A stretch of 64,000 nucleotides of DNA from Acutalibacter sp. Its GTDB lineage: Bacteria > Bacillota > Clostridia > Oscillospirales > Acutalibacteraceae. The stretch covers positions 40,469 through 104,468 of the forward strand of contig JAHHRN010000008.1 of NCBI GenBank assembly GCA_020025775.1. The letters are read 5' to 3'. Shown here in pieces: positions 47,458-56,843 of this stretch; position 1 is the stretch's first letter, and every line of letters begins with the position of its first letter. The translations under genes and the position numbers were made by a program. The notes under the pieces are model-generated. The model saw only the letters and a program-made list of their open reading frames with translations. It did no database searches and was not told the origin of the DNA.

Positions 47458-47486
47458 TTGCAGTTGTATAAATTTTACAGTAAAAT
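47458..47486 (+). promoter_or_regulatory. promoter of the GH38 gene
   Basis: -35 TTGCAG (47458-47463) and -10 TAAAAT (47481-47486) are 17 bases apart. AT-rich sequence with TAAATTTTACA-like repeats covers the spacer and the region after it. Confidence 0.62.
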
Positions 47487-47535
47487 AGAACTATATAAAT
47501 AAAATTTTACACAAAACGCGAACGGAGGCTCGAAA

Positions 47536-50500
47536 ATGGAAAAACGGATTTATTCCTGTGCGACGGCACACTTAGATACGATTTGGAACTGGACTCTGGA
47601 ACACAGCATCGGCAACTGCCTTTATAATACACTGGCGCAGAATTTTGCCTTGTTCGAAAAGTATCCGGATTATACCTTTAACTTTGAGGGCGCCTATCGT
47701 TATGAACTTTTGGAAGAATATTATCCGCGCGAATTTGAGCGCTTAAAGCAATATATAGAAGAGGGGCGCTGGTGCGTGACCGGCAGTGCTTATGAAAACG
47801 GCGACGTCAACGTGCCCTCCCCGGAAGCACTCTTTCGAAATATCCTTTTGGGCAACGGCTATTTTAAAAAGAAATTCGGCAAAGAGAGCAAGGAAATCTA
47901 TCTGCCCGATTGCTTCGGCTTCGGCTGGGCACTGCCCTCTGTGATTGCTCACGCCAATCTCTTGGGCTTTACCACACAAAAGCTGACTTGGGGCTCTGCC
48001 TACGGCACGCCGTTTGACATCGGCAAATGGTATGGCGTAAACGGCGCCTACTGCTTTGCCGCCGTGCGTCCCGATGCCTATGATTTAACCTACAGCGCCG
48101 TGCGCAAGAAAAAGGATAATATAAAGAAGTTAAAAGAAAACGAAGCAAAATACGGTCTGCCGTGGACCTTCTCGTTCCACGGCGTCGGTGACCAAGGCGG
48201 CGCACCGAAAGAATCCTCGGTTGCCGTATTGCAAAAGGAAATCCGTGAAAATAAAACAGAAGAGGTGCAGGTTTTAAGTGCACCCAGCGACCAAATCTAC
48301 AGGGACTTAGATGCTCTTTCCGAGGCGCAGAAGGATAGATTGCCTTCTTGGAAAAATGAACTGGTCATGCGTGACCACGGCGCAGGCGGCTATACCTCCC
48401 GTGCTATCGGGAAACGCTTGAACCGTGCGTGCGAGGAACTTGCCTATCGTGCAGAAGCGGCATCGGTTACCGCGTCTTTGCTTGGCGGCATGGACTATCC
48501 GCAGGCGGTTTTGAACACGGCATGGAAGCGTGCCATTGCCCACCAGTTTCACGATGATTTACCCGGCACGTCGGTGCAAAGAGCCTATAAACGCTCATGG
48601 AATGACTATGTGCTTTCTTTGAATCAGTTTGAAACCACCTATGAAACCGCCTTAGGCGTGGTAGCTTCGGCGATACAGACGGATTGGGCGCACGGCATGC
48701 CGATTGTGGTACACAACAGCAACGAAACCGAGAGAACAAGCCTTGTAAAGATTCGTGTACCGCTGCGCGCCGGGCAGTACCTCTATGCTAAGGACAGAAA
48801 TGGCAAGTATTATCCCGTGCAGGTGCTTGACCGTCAGAATAATATGGCGGAAGCCGTCTTTTCCTGCACCGTTCCGGCACTGGGCTATAAGGCCTTTGAT
48901 TTGCGTACCTCGGATACGCTTCCCGTGCCGATGCCAAATGTGACGGCGAGCAGACATACGATTGAAAATGCACTTTGCCGTGTTTCCTTAAATGAGAACG
49001 GCGAAATCGCGCAGATTTTCGATAAGCGTAACCAGCGCAATCTCCTAAAATCCGCCGTTCGCGAGGAACTCATTCCCTATGCCGGCAGTACTATGTGGCC
49101 CGCATGGGAGCTGACCTATCGCGCGATTTGCAGTGGGAAAAAGCATTATCCGCGCGTAAAATCCGTGCGTGTGCTGTATGAGGGTGCGGTGACTGCGGCG
49201 GTCGAGGTCGTCAAAACCTATGGCAATTCCACCTTTAAATCGGTGATTTCCTTAGAAGTGGACAGTCCGTTGGTTCGTGTGGAAAATCATGTGGATTGGT
49301 GGGAGCAAAGAACCCTCTTTAAACAGAGCTTCCCGTTGGCTGTATCGAATCCGACCGCTAGCTACGATTTGGGACTCGGTGTCATTCAGCGCACAAACAA
49401 CCGCAAAGAAATCTTTGAAGTGCCGGCACAAAAGTGGGCGGATATTTCTAAAAAGGGCTTTGGTGTTTCCGTTTACAGCGATTCTAAATACGGTTGGGAC
49501 AAACCGAAAGACCATGTTTTGCGCCTGACGGTTTTACACAGCCCAAAGCGGAATTTCCATATCGACAGTATGCAGAGCGTTATGGATTTGGGTCGCAATG
49601 ATTACGGCTATGCCCTTTCGGCACACGGCGAAGGCTTAGCCGAAACGCAGAGAACAGCGAAGGATTATCAGCAACCTTTTGCCGCGATTTTGACCGATAA
49701 GCATAAGGGTACGCTCGCCAGCAGTTATGCGTTCGGCAAGTTAAATAAGGAAAATGTGCTTCTGCGTGCCGTGAAGCGTGCGGAGGATAGCGACGAAATT
49801 GTCGTGCGCTTCAATGAAAGTGCCAACGAAAAGACCGAAAACATTCGCTTTAAACTGGGCGAGGGCATAGAAGCCGCACGCGAAATTTATGCGAGCGAAG
49901 AAACCTTGGACGAAGCCACCGTTGCAAACGGAACGCTGATTTTCGATTTAGCTCCCTACGAGGTCAAATCCTTTGCCTTAAAAGTAAAGCCACTTTCGGC
50001 AAGTGCCAAGCCGAAGCAAGGTACAGAAATCCGCTTAAAGGGCAATACCACCCTCTTTACCGCACGCAATTTTTCACAAAAACCCGTCATTCGGGATTAT
50101 CATGGCTTAACGCTTCCGAAAGAGCTTCGCCCCGAAGTGATTTCCTGCAAGGGACTCATCTTTGCCCTCGATGCCGAGCAGGCGGTTCGCTGTAAGGGCG
50201 GTAAGCTTTTCCTTGGCGGAAAATACAAAAAGCTTTCACTTCTCTTGCTCCTCGGCGGTGAAGATAAAAATTGCACCTTTAAGCTGGACGGAAAAACCGT
50301 GGTGCGTACCGTCTACAGTAGCTTAGATGCAATGGGTCAGTGGGATTTGGTCGGTATGCGGGAAACCGCCTGCATCAAGCCCGCAACGCTCGCTTACGAA
50401 TTTACTCACGCGCACAGCGAAAAGAATGCCGATATTCTGGCAAAGCAGGTTCTTGTTTATCTCTATGAATTTGACGTCACCGGTGTTCGCGAATTTACTT

Positions 50501-50721
50501 TGCCGAACGATCGGGATTTGCTTTTGCTTTCCGCGGTGGCAGAGGCAGAGCCGAGAACGGAAAAGCTTTTGTATCCTATGTATGCGCGTATAGAATCTCG
50601 TCCGTTCCAGAACAAAATGACACAAAAAAACAAGGCACGTCTAGTTTTGGGGCTTTTGCCGCACAACACCTCCCCGAGAGCGCATCTTAACGCAAGAGTC
50701 GACCATTATAAAATCAAATAG
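47536..50721 (+). CDS. family GH38 alpha-mannosidase
   Basis: GH38 enzymes remove alpha-linked mannose by a retaining, zinc-dependent mechanism. The 1061-residue protein shows the zinc motif AHLDTIW (His12, Asp14), the catalytic Asp125 in YLPDCFGFGWA, and the later zinc histidine in HQFHDDLPGTS. The C-terminal beta-sandwich domains (from about residue 370) are complete. No signal peptide, so it acts inside on imported mannosides. It is monocistronic; CGGAGG lies 8 bases before the ATG. It is not next to a transporter gene. Confidence 0.94.
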   Translation: MEKRIYSCATAHLDTIWNWTLEHSIGNCLYNTLAQNFALFEKYPDYTFNFEGAYRYELLEEYYPREFERLKQYIEEGRWCVTGSAYENGDVNVPSPEALFRNILLGNGYFKKKFGKESKEIYLPDCFGFGWALPSVIAHANLLGFTTQKLTWGSAYGTPFDIGKWYGVNGAYCFAAVRPDAYDLTYSAVRKKKDNIKKLKENEAKYGLPWTFSFHGVGDQGGAPKESSVAVLQKEIRENKTEEVQVLSAPSDQIYRDLDALSEAQKDRLPSWKNELVMRDHGAGGYTSRAIGKRLNRACEELAYRAEAASVTASLLGGMDYPQAVLNTAWKRAIAHQFHDDLPGTSVQRAYKRSWNDYVLSLNQFETTYETALGVVASAIQTDWAHGMPIVVHNSNETERTSLVKIRVPLRAGQYLYAKDRNGKYYPVQVLDRQNNMAEAVFSCTVPALGYKAFDLRTSDTLPVPMPNVTASRHTIENALCRVSLNENGEIAQIFDKRNQRNLLKSAVREELIPYAGSTMWPAWELTYRAICSGKKHYPRVKSVRVLYEGAVTAAVEVVKTYGNSTFKSVISLEVDSPLVRVENHVDWWEQRTLFKQSFPLAVSNPTASYDLGLGVIQRTNNRKEIFEVPAQKWADISKKGFGVSVYSDSKYGWDKPKDHVLRLTVLHSPKRNFHIDSMQSVMDLGRNDYGYALSAHGEGLAETQRTAKDYQQPFAAILTDKHKGTLASSYAFGKLNKENVLLRAVKRAEDSDEIVVRFNESANEKTENIRFKLGEGIEAAREIYASEETLDEATVANGTLIFDLAPYEVKSFALKVKPLSASAKPKQGTEIRLKGNTTLFTARNFSQKPVIRDYHGLTLPKELRPEVISCKGLIFALDAEQAVRCKGGKLFLGGKYKKLSLLLLLGGEDKNCTFKLDGKTVVRTVYSSLDAMGQWDLVGMRETACIKPATLAYEFTHAHSEKNADILAKQVLVYLYEFDVTGVREFTLPNDRDLLLLSAVAEAEPRTEKLLYPMYARIESRPFQNKMTQKNKARLVLGLLPHNTSPRAHLNARVDHYKIK

Positions 50722-50794
50722 ATACCGAAACCGTAAAATATAAAGACAAATTCTAACGGGATTTTGAAGTTTTTGTAAACGCTGAGGGAATACC

Positions 50795-50823
50795 TTGCAA
50801 TGCGAGGTAAAATAGGGTATACT
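50795..50823 (+). promoter_or_regulatory. promoter of the 595-residue membrane protein gene
   Basis: -35 TTGCAA (50795-50800) and -10 TATACT (50818-50823) are 17 bases apart, about 75 bases before the start codon. Confidence 0.76.
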
Positions 50824-50896
50824 TACCATTGACTTTCTAAGCAAAAGGTCACATGAATGTTCAAAAAATAAAAAGCGAAAGGATGTGTCCCGTCTT

Positions 50897-52684
50897 ATGG
50901 ATAATACCATCAATGTAGATTTTACAGGCGGCGCAAACCAACCGCAGGAACCCCCTAAGGCTTCTAATGGAGCACACGCAGTTCCCGCAAACAAAGGCAA
51001 AAAAATTGCCATCAATCTTGTATTAACAGCAGTCATCGGCGCAATTCTCTATTATTTTATGATTCCGGCTCTCAATTTTAAAGCCGCAGAATTTTATGAA
51101 TTTATCGGACTTTTGGCGCTCATCTATGTCGGACTCACGGCGCTTTCCGTAAAGCTTCCTACCAATCCGCAGTACACCACTTACGTGAAAAAGCGTGCTA
51201 CCGTGCCGGTCATTATTGTGGTGGCTCTTCTTGCCGTCGGCGGCATCGGCTACCTTGTCGGCGCACCGATTTTCCGTGCGAAGAACTATTCCCAGCTCAT
51301 GAACGTGCAGGACGGCGACTTTGCCGAGGACGTTGCGGAAATTGATTTCTCCAGCGTTCCTGTTTTGGACGATGTGGCAGCAAAAGAGCTTGCCAAGAGA
51401 ACGCTCGGCGACTTGCCCGACTATGTTTCTCAGTTCGTTGTTTCCGATTATTCCACACAAATCAACTATAAGGGCGCACCTGTTCGTGTAACTGCGCTTG
51501 CTTACGGCGACATTTTTAAGTGGCTCAAGAACACCAAATCCGGTATCCCGGCTTACATTTTGGTAAACATGAACACCAAAAAGAGCGAAATTGTAAGACT
51601 GCCGGACGGCGGTATGCGTTATACCCCTTCCGAGCACTTCAACCGCTACTTGATGCGTCATTTGCGCTTCCAGTATCCGACCCTCATGTTCAAGAGCATG
51701 AGCTTTGAAATCGACGAAAACGGTGCACCGTACTGGATTGTTTCCGTTATGGATAAGACAATCGGCCTCTTCGGTGGTACGGATATTATCGGCGCGGCAG
51801 TTGTCAATGCGGTAACCGGTGAAACCAATCTTATCGCTACCGATGCAGAAGGCGCAAAGAAATTAAAGACCGACAATCTCGTAACCGATGAACAGTGGCA
51901 GTGGATTGACCGCGTTTATGATGCGGAGCTTCTCAATACCCAGTTCAATTACTACGGTAAGCTTTCCGGCGGCTTCATCAACTCCATCATCGGTCAAGAA
52001 GGCGTTAAGGTAACCAGCCCCAGATACAACTATTTGGCGCTCAACGATGACGTTTATATGTACACCGGCGTTACCTCCATTACCTCCGACGAATCCATTA
52101 TCGGCTTCGTGCTTTCCAACCAGAGAACTAAGGAAACCAAGTATTACTCTATTTCCGGCGCACTTGAAACCAAGGCACAGACCTCGGCACAGGGCGCAGT
52201 TCAGCAGTATGAGTACCAGGCAACGTTCCCGCTTCTTCTCAACATCAGCGGTGAGCCGACCTACTTCATGGCTCTTAAAGATGCCAGCCAGTTGGTTAAG
52301 ATGTATGCGATGGTTAACGTGAAGCAGTCCAACGTCGTTGGTACAGGCTACACCCTCGCAGAATGCACCGAAAACTACGCCAAGGAGCTCAAGAACAACG
52401 GCATCAATTTGGATATTGATATCGAAGGCATGGGCGGCGAAGAAGCCGAGGCAGAGGAAGTACCCACCACGCAGGAAATCAGCGGTAAGGTGCAGGAAAT
52501 CCGTTCGGCAATCACCGGCGGCGAAACCTACTTCTATATCCGTTTGGTAGACGGCGAAAGCTTCTATAAGCTCTCTGTTGCTAACGCAGAAAAGGTCGTT
52601 CTTTTGAACGTCGGCGATGAAGTTACCTTCACCGTGCAGAAGGATGCCGAAGGCGACATCATTAATGCAAACATGAAGAAATAA
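50897..52684 (+). CDS. large membrane protein of unknown function with OB-like C-terminus
   Basis: This 595-residue protein has a short cytoplasmic N-terminus (Asn/Pro/Ala-rich), three hydrophobic segments (about residues 38-58, 66-84, 100-122), and a 470-residue outer domain. That domain holds ordered blocks such as RLPDGGMRYTPSEHFNRYL, WIVSVMDKTIGLFGGTDII and VTGVTSITSDESIIGF, which look conserved rather than random, but I cannot name the family. The last 75 residues (KVQEIRSAITGGETYFYIRL onward) have the strand pattern of an OB fold. ATG 50897 is chosen; a GTG at 50885 is closer to the AAAGGA site. Confidence 0.75.
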   Translation: MDNTINVDFTGGANQPQEPPKASNGAHAVPANKGKKIAINLVLTAVIGAILYYFMIPALNFKAAEFYEFIGLLALIYVGLTALSVKLPTNPQYTTYVKKRATVPVIIVVALLAVGGIGYLVGAPIFRAKNYSQLMNVQDGDFAEDVAEIDFSSVPVLDDVAAKELAKRTLGDLPDYVSQFVVSDYSTQINYKGAPVRVTALAYGDIFKWLKNTKSGIPAYILVNMNTKKSEIVRLPDGGMRYTPSEHFNRYLMRHLRFQYPTLMFKSMSFEIDENGAPYWIVSVMDKTIGLFGGTDIIGAAVVNAVTGETNLIATDAEGAKKLKTDNLVTDEQWQWIDRVYDAELLNTQFNYYGKLSGGFINSIIGQEGVKVTSPRYNYLALNDDVYMYTGVTSITSDESIIGFVLSNQRTKETKYYSISGALETKAQTSAQGAVQQYEYQATFPLLLNISGEPTYFMALKDASQLVKMYAMVNVKQSNVVGTGYTLAECTENYAKELKNNGINLDIDIEGMGGEEAEAEEVPTTQEISGKVQEIRSAITGGETYFYIRLVDGESFYKLSVANAEKVVLLNVGDEVTFTVQKDAEGDIINANMKK

Positions 52685-52702
52685 TCTTCTGTAATACAAA
52701 GC

Positions 52703-52741
52703 GCAAGGCAGATTCCGTTTGGAGTTTGCCTTGCTTTTTTA
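52703..52741 (+). terminator. terminator of the membrane protein gene
   Basis: GCAAGGCA pairs with TGCCTTGC, and an inner 5-bp helix continues it (52703-52734). Seven T residues follow. Confidence 0.88.
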
Positions 52742-52842
52742 TGTGCGCAAAGAAATGACTTTCGGGAGCCTCTGCCTTTGGGGTTTGAAAGGCGCGTGCC
52801 GACCGCGGCAAAGACGCTTTATTTTCTGTATATTTTTATATA

Positions 52843-52880
52843 AAAAACCGCCTTGCTCTTAGAAGAACAAAGCGGTTTTA
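52843..52880. terminator. terminator between convergent units (end of nadBC)
   Basis: AAAACCGC and GCGGTTTT close an imperfect stem with inner TTG/CAA and TCTT/AAGA pairs (52844-52879). On the minus strand it follows the nadC stop by about 75 bases and ends in T residues. Confidence 0.7.
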
Positions 52881-52955
52881 ATTTTTATTTAAGATGCAAA
52901 GCTCGTTGCACAAACGAAACACGAAGGTTTACATAAGATTCCCCGTATATGGGTC

Positions 52956-53810
52956 TTACGCCTTGCAAGACGGCTTGCCCATTTTCATGGAAATGTCGAA
53001 TGCGGTAACGGAGTGGGTGAGTGCGCCGAGAGAAATGATGTCTACGCCGGTTTTTGCCGCGTCTGCAATCGTCTCTAAGGTGATACCGCCCGAAGCCTCG
53101 GTCATGGCCTTGTCGCCGATGATTTCCACGGCCTCTTTCATCATGTCGCAGCTCATGTTGTCGAGCATGATGATGTCTGCACCGGCGGCGAGTGCCTCTC
53201 TGACTTCGTCGAGGTCACGGGTTTCTACTTCGATTTTAACCATGTGACCGAGCTTGCCGCGGAGCTTCTTTACGGCGTTGGTAATGCCGCCGGAAGCGTC
53301 GATGTGGTTATCCTTGAGCATAGCACCGTCGGAAAGATTGAAGCGGTGATTCTTGCCGCCACCGCAGGTGACAGCGTATTTTTGCAAAGCACGAAGAGAG
53401 GGCAGGGTCTTTCTTGTGTCGGTTACCTGCGCCTTTGTGCCCTTTACCAGCTCAACAGCCTGTGCGGTTGCGGTTGCAATGCCGGACATATGCTGTAAAA
53501 GATTGAGTGCGGTACGCTCGCCCTTTAAAAGGAGCGTGGTCTTGCCGGTGAATTCTGCAATGAGGTCACCTTTTTTGAGCACGTCGCCGTCCTTTTTATA
53601 GACGGTGGCTTTGAAATCCTTATCTAAAAGCTCGAAGGTACGCAGAGCAACGTCTAAGCCGCAAAGCACACCGTCTGCCTTGGAAACAAAATAGGCGGTG
53701 TCCTCCTGCTCTTCGGGAATCAAATAATCGGAAGCTAAATCCACGTAGTGAATATCTTCTTTTAAGGCTCTTAAAATGATATCATCCACATAAAACTGCG
53801 GCAAAATCAT
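52956..53810 (-). CDS. nadC: nicotinate-nucleotide pyrophosphorylase (quinolinate phosphoribosyltransferase)
   Basis: NadC converts quinolinate and PRPP to nicotinate mononucleotide, CO2 and PPi. The 284-residue protein has the usual blocks GERTALNLLQHMSGIAT, DTRKTLPSLRALQKYAV with the active-site Arg and Lys, GGGKNHRFNLSDGAMLKDNH, VEVETRDLDE-like IEVETRDLDE, and EASGGITLETI. Its ATG overlaps the nadB stop by four bases. Confidence 0.97.
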   Translation of the reverse strand: MILPQFYVDDIILRALKEDIHYVDLASDYLIPEEQEDTAYFVSKADGVLCGLDVALRTFELLDKDFKATVYKKDGDVLKKGDLIAEFTGKTTLLLKGERTALNLLQHMSGIATATAQAVELVKGTKAQVTDTRKTLPSLRALQKYAVTCGGGKNHRFNLSDGAMLKDNHIDASGGITNAVKKLRGKLGHMVKIEVETRDLDEVREALAAGADIIMLDNMSCDMMKEAVEIIGDKAMTEASGGITLETIADAAKTGVDIISLGALTHSVTAFDISMKMGKPSCKA

Positions 53811-55261
53811 GTCTCGTCAACCTCCTTCAAGATAATGTGCGCTACTGTCGCTAAGCTGAGCGCTTCGCAGTAGTCGGGGGTAATGGCGAAATGACCGGTT
53901 TTGAGTCTCTTTAAAATCGCATCTACGCGCTTGAGACCTGTGCGTACAGCACCGGGATCCGGAATAACAAAGTAAGCTCTTTGCATAATGGAGCGAATCT
54001 CCGTACGAAGACCCTTCGGGAGCGGTGCACCGGCAATGTCTAAGGTCTTTTCTACCGGCTCAACGGTGTTTTCGGAATCCTTAGAAAGCTTAGCAATATC
54101 GTCTGCGGCACGCTTGCCGAAAACGAGAGCTTCCAAAAGAGAGTTACTGGCGAGACGGTTTTTACCGTGTACGCCTGTGCAGGAGCATTCACCGACCGCA
54201 TAAAGACCGTCTACCGTGGTTCTGGCATCCAAATCCACGCCGATGCCGCCCATTAAATAGTGCTGGCAGGGGAAAACGGGAATAAGGTCTTTGGAAATAT
54301 CGACATTCTGCTTTAAGCAGCCCTCATAAATGCCGGGGAAACGATTCAAAAGGTATTCGCGGCTCTTGTGGGTAATGTCGAGATAGAATTCATTACTGCC
54401 GGTCTTGCGGCTTTCCATGATGATGCACTTGGAAACAACGTCACGGGGCGCAAGCTCGAGTCTCTGGTCGTAGCGATGCATGAAGCGCTCTTTCTTGCAG
54501 TTCAAGAGGTAAGCACCCTCGCCGCGAACCGCTTCACTGATTAAGAACTGCTCACGGTTCGGACCGTTGAACGCGGTCGGGTGGAACTGTACATAGCTCA
54601 AGTTCTTAATGGCGGCGCCAAGCTCATAGGCAAGACGAACGCCGTCGCCGGTTGCTACCTTCGGGTTGGTGGTGTATTTATAAACTCTGCCGATACCGCC
54701 GGTCGCAAGCACGCAGTATTTTGCATAAACCGAAGCGGATTTGCCGTCGGTTAAAAGGTCAGCGCAAAAACCGCCCTTGACCTTCTCGAGTGCATAGACC
54801 ATGGTATTGTCCTGAATGGTGATGTTCTCTCTGGCGTGGGCTTCCAAAAGAAGCTTCTTTACGATTTCAGCACCGGTGGTGTCCTTGTGATGCACGATTC
54901 TTCTGCGGCAGTGACCGCCCTCTAAGGTTTTGAGAATCGAGCCGTCCGCTGCCTTGTCGAAGTCGACGCCGTAATTCATGATTTGGCGTACCTCCTGCGG
55001 GCCTTGATGTACAAGAACATTAACCGCATCGGGGTCATTGGCACGCTGACCGGCAATCATCGTGTCTTCCATATGTAATTCGTAGCTGTCGTTTTCTAAG
55101 CTTAAAACAACCGCTACGCCGCCCTGTGCAAGAGAGCTGTTGGAAATTTTCTCTTCGTTTTTGGTAAGCATTAAAACAGAGAGATTCTGCGGCAGAGAAA
55201 GTGCCGTGTAAAGTCCGCCGACACCTGTGCCGACAATTAATACATCATATTTATTTTTCAT
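53807..55261 (-). CDS. nadB: L-aspartate oxidase
   Basis: NadB is a flavoprotein that oxidises L-aspartate to iminoaspartate, using fumarate as acceptor in anaerobes. The 484-residue protein has the FAD Rossmann motif VGTGVGGLYTAL, the SSLAQGGVAVV loop, HHKDTTGAEI, the QFHPTAF active-site block, and VDLDARTTVDGLYAVGE near the C-terminus. The ribosome site is weak. It is coupled to nadC by an ATGA overlap. The quinolinate synthase gene nadA, normally in this operon, is not adjacent and is not in the window. Confidence 0.96.
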   Translation of the reverse strand: MKNKYDVLIVGTGVGGLYTALSLPQNLSVLMLTKNEEKISNSSLAQGGVAVVLSLENDSYELHMEDTMIAGQRANDPDAVNVLVHQGPQEVRQIMNYGVDFDKAADGSILKTLEGGHCRRRIVHHKDTTGAEIVKKLLLEAHARENITIQDNTMVYALEKVKGGFCADLLTDGKSASVYAKYCVLATGGIGRVYKYTTNPKVATGDGVRLAYELGAAIKNLSYVQFHPTAFNGPNREQFLISEAVRGEGAYLLNCKKERFMHRYDQRLELAPRDVVSKCIIMESRKTGSNEFYLDITHKSREYLLNRFPGIYEGCLKQNVDISKDLIPVFPCQHYLMGGIGVDLDARTTVDGLYAVGECSCTGVHGKNRLASNSLLEALVFGKRAADDIAKLSKDSENTVEPVEKTLDIAGAPLPKGLRTEIRSIMQRAYFVIPDPGAVRTGLKRVDAILKRLKTGHFAITPDYCEALSLATVAHIILKEVDET

Positions 55262-55304
55262 ATTTATCACAACCAGTTGGTTTTATTTTATCCTTTTAAA
55301 AAGC

Positions 55305-56681
55305 TTATTCTCCGAGCATTTTAATCATCATACGGGCGGCCTTGTAAATATCGCCGCAGCCGAGGGTGATGACCAAATCATTTTCCTGTGCGTGGTCTAC
55401 TACATATTGCGAAACGCCTTCAAATCCCTCGAACCAAACGGAACCTGGGATTTTGTCTGCGAGCTGTTTGGTGTAGACACCGTAGGTGTTGCGCTCACGA
55501 GAGCCCATGATTTCCGTCATAACGCAGTGCTCCGGAATTTTTAAAACCTCGGCAAATTCGTCCATGAGCAAATAGGTTCTCGAATAGGTGAAGGGTTGGA
55601 ACACCGCCCATACGGCGTGGTAGCCCATCTTTTCTGCCGCCTCTAAGGTTACGCGAAGCTCGGCAGGGTGATGTGCATAGTCATCGGCAAAGGTGATGCC
55701 CTTGTAGGTGCCTAAAATCTCAAAACGTCTGCCTGCACCGCCGAAGGCCTCTAAGCCTGCCTTGGCTTTTTCTACAGAACCGCCGGCATAAAGCACCGAA
55801 GCGAAAGCGGCAAGCGCATTTAAGATGTTGTGTTTGCCGGGCACGTTTAAGGTTACATGGCAAAGCTTTTCACCCTTGTGCATCACGTCGAAAGCATAGA
55901 ACGCACCGCGAACGGTTTCGATGTTTTCGGGGTAATAATCGTTGGTGTCCTTGTAGCCGAAGGTGATGAGGTCCTTGCCGGTTACACCCTCTAAGGCGGT
56001 TAAGGTGTTGGCATCGTCGCCGTTATAAATGACGGCATCTCTTGCCATAAGTGCAAACTTGTGGAAGCTTGCAATCAGATTCTCCATCGTCTTGAAATAA
56101 TCCAAATGGTCCTCGTCAATGTTCAAAATGACGGCAACCGACGGGGAGAGGTGGAGGAAGGTGTCCACAAATTCGCAGGCTTCACAAACGAAGTTGTCAC
56201 TCTTGCCCACTCTGCCGTAAGCGTCAATAAGCGGTAATTTGCCGCCGATGACCGCCGAGGGGTCGAGGTCGGCGCTCAGCATCATCTGTGTGGTCATGGA
56301 GGTCACGGTTGTTTTGCCGTGCGTACCGCAGATGCCGAAGCAGTTTTTATAAAGACGGGAAATTGCACCGAAGAGCTCTGCGCGCTCAAAGGTCGGAATA
56401 CCGCTTTCCTTTGCCGCAACCAGCTCCGGATTATCGGGCAGAAGTGCGGCTGTGTAAACAACCATTTCTGCGCCTTCGATATTTTCCGCCTTTTGACCGA
56501 GCACAACGGGCACACCCATTTTGCGAATACGGTTTAAAATGTCGGACTCGTTATTATCAGAACCGGAAAGCTCGTAGCCCCAGCTGTGGAGAATCTCCGC
56601 CAGCGGACACATACCACTGCCACCGATGCCGATGAAATGAACGCGTTTGACTTGTTTCAATAAAACGTCAATATCCTTCAT
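55305..56681 (-). CDS. murC: UDP-N-acetylmuramate--L-alanine ligase
   Basis: MurC adds the first amino acid, L-alanine, to UDP-MurNAc in peptidoglycan synthesis. The 458-residue protein shows the UDP-binding HFIGIGGSGMCPLAEIL, the ATP P-loop GTHGKTT (about residues 119-125), ILNIDEDHLDYF, and the DDYAHHPAEL motif of the C-terminal domain. It lies 43 bases upstream of nadB with no clear terminator between them, so some cotranscription is possible. Confidence 0.97.
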   Translation of the reverse strand: MKDIDVLLKQVKRVHFIGIGGSGMCPLAEILHSWGYELSGSDNNESDILNRIRKMGVPVVLGQKAENIEGAEMVVYTAALLPDNPELVAAKESGIPTFERAELFGAISRLYKNCFGICGTHGKTTVTSMTTQMMLSADLDPSAVIGGKLPLIDAYGRVGKSDNFVCEACEFVDTFLHLSPSVAVILNIDEDHLDYFKTMENLIASFHKFALMARDAVIYNGDDANTLTALEGVTGKDLITFGYKDTNDYYPENIETVRGAFYAFDVMHKGEKLCHVTLNVPGKHNILNALAAFASVLYAGGSVEKAKAGLEAFGGAGRRFEILGTYKGITFADDYAHHPAELRVTLEAAEKMGYHAVWAVFQPFTYSRTYLLMDEFAEVLKIPEHCVMTEIMGSRERNTYGVYTKQLADKIPGSVWFEGFEGVSQYVVDHAQENDLVITLGCGDIYKAARMMIKMLGE

Positions 56682-56783
56682 AGAAAGATCCTTTCATTAC
56701 GCATAATTTACTTTTTGCGTATTTATACATACAATATTATATTGCAAAATGAAAAAAATTTAAACCCCTAAATGCATTTTTAT

Positions 56784-56812
56784 CACAGAAAGTCAAAAAG
56801 AAACATACAATG
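56784..56812 (+). promoter_or_regulatory. sigma-K-like promoter of dpaAB
   Basis: AC (56785-56786), 17 bases, then CATACAATG (56804-56812) matches the mother-cell sigma-K pattern (AC, 16-17 bases, CATANNNTA) except for the last base. In B. subtilis the same operon is sigma-K dependent. Confidence 0.5.
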
Positions 56813-56843
56813 GGATTGAGAAAGCAAAAAAGGAGCGCTGATT

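Noticed and set aside
51863..52699. 278-codon minus-strand frame opposite the 595-residue membrane protein
   Set aside because: It lacks a ribosome site and known domain, while the plus-strand gene has a promoter and terminator of its own.
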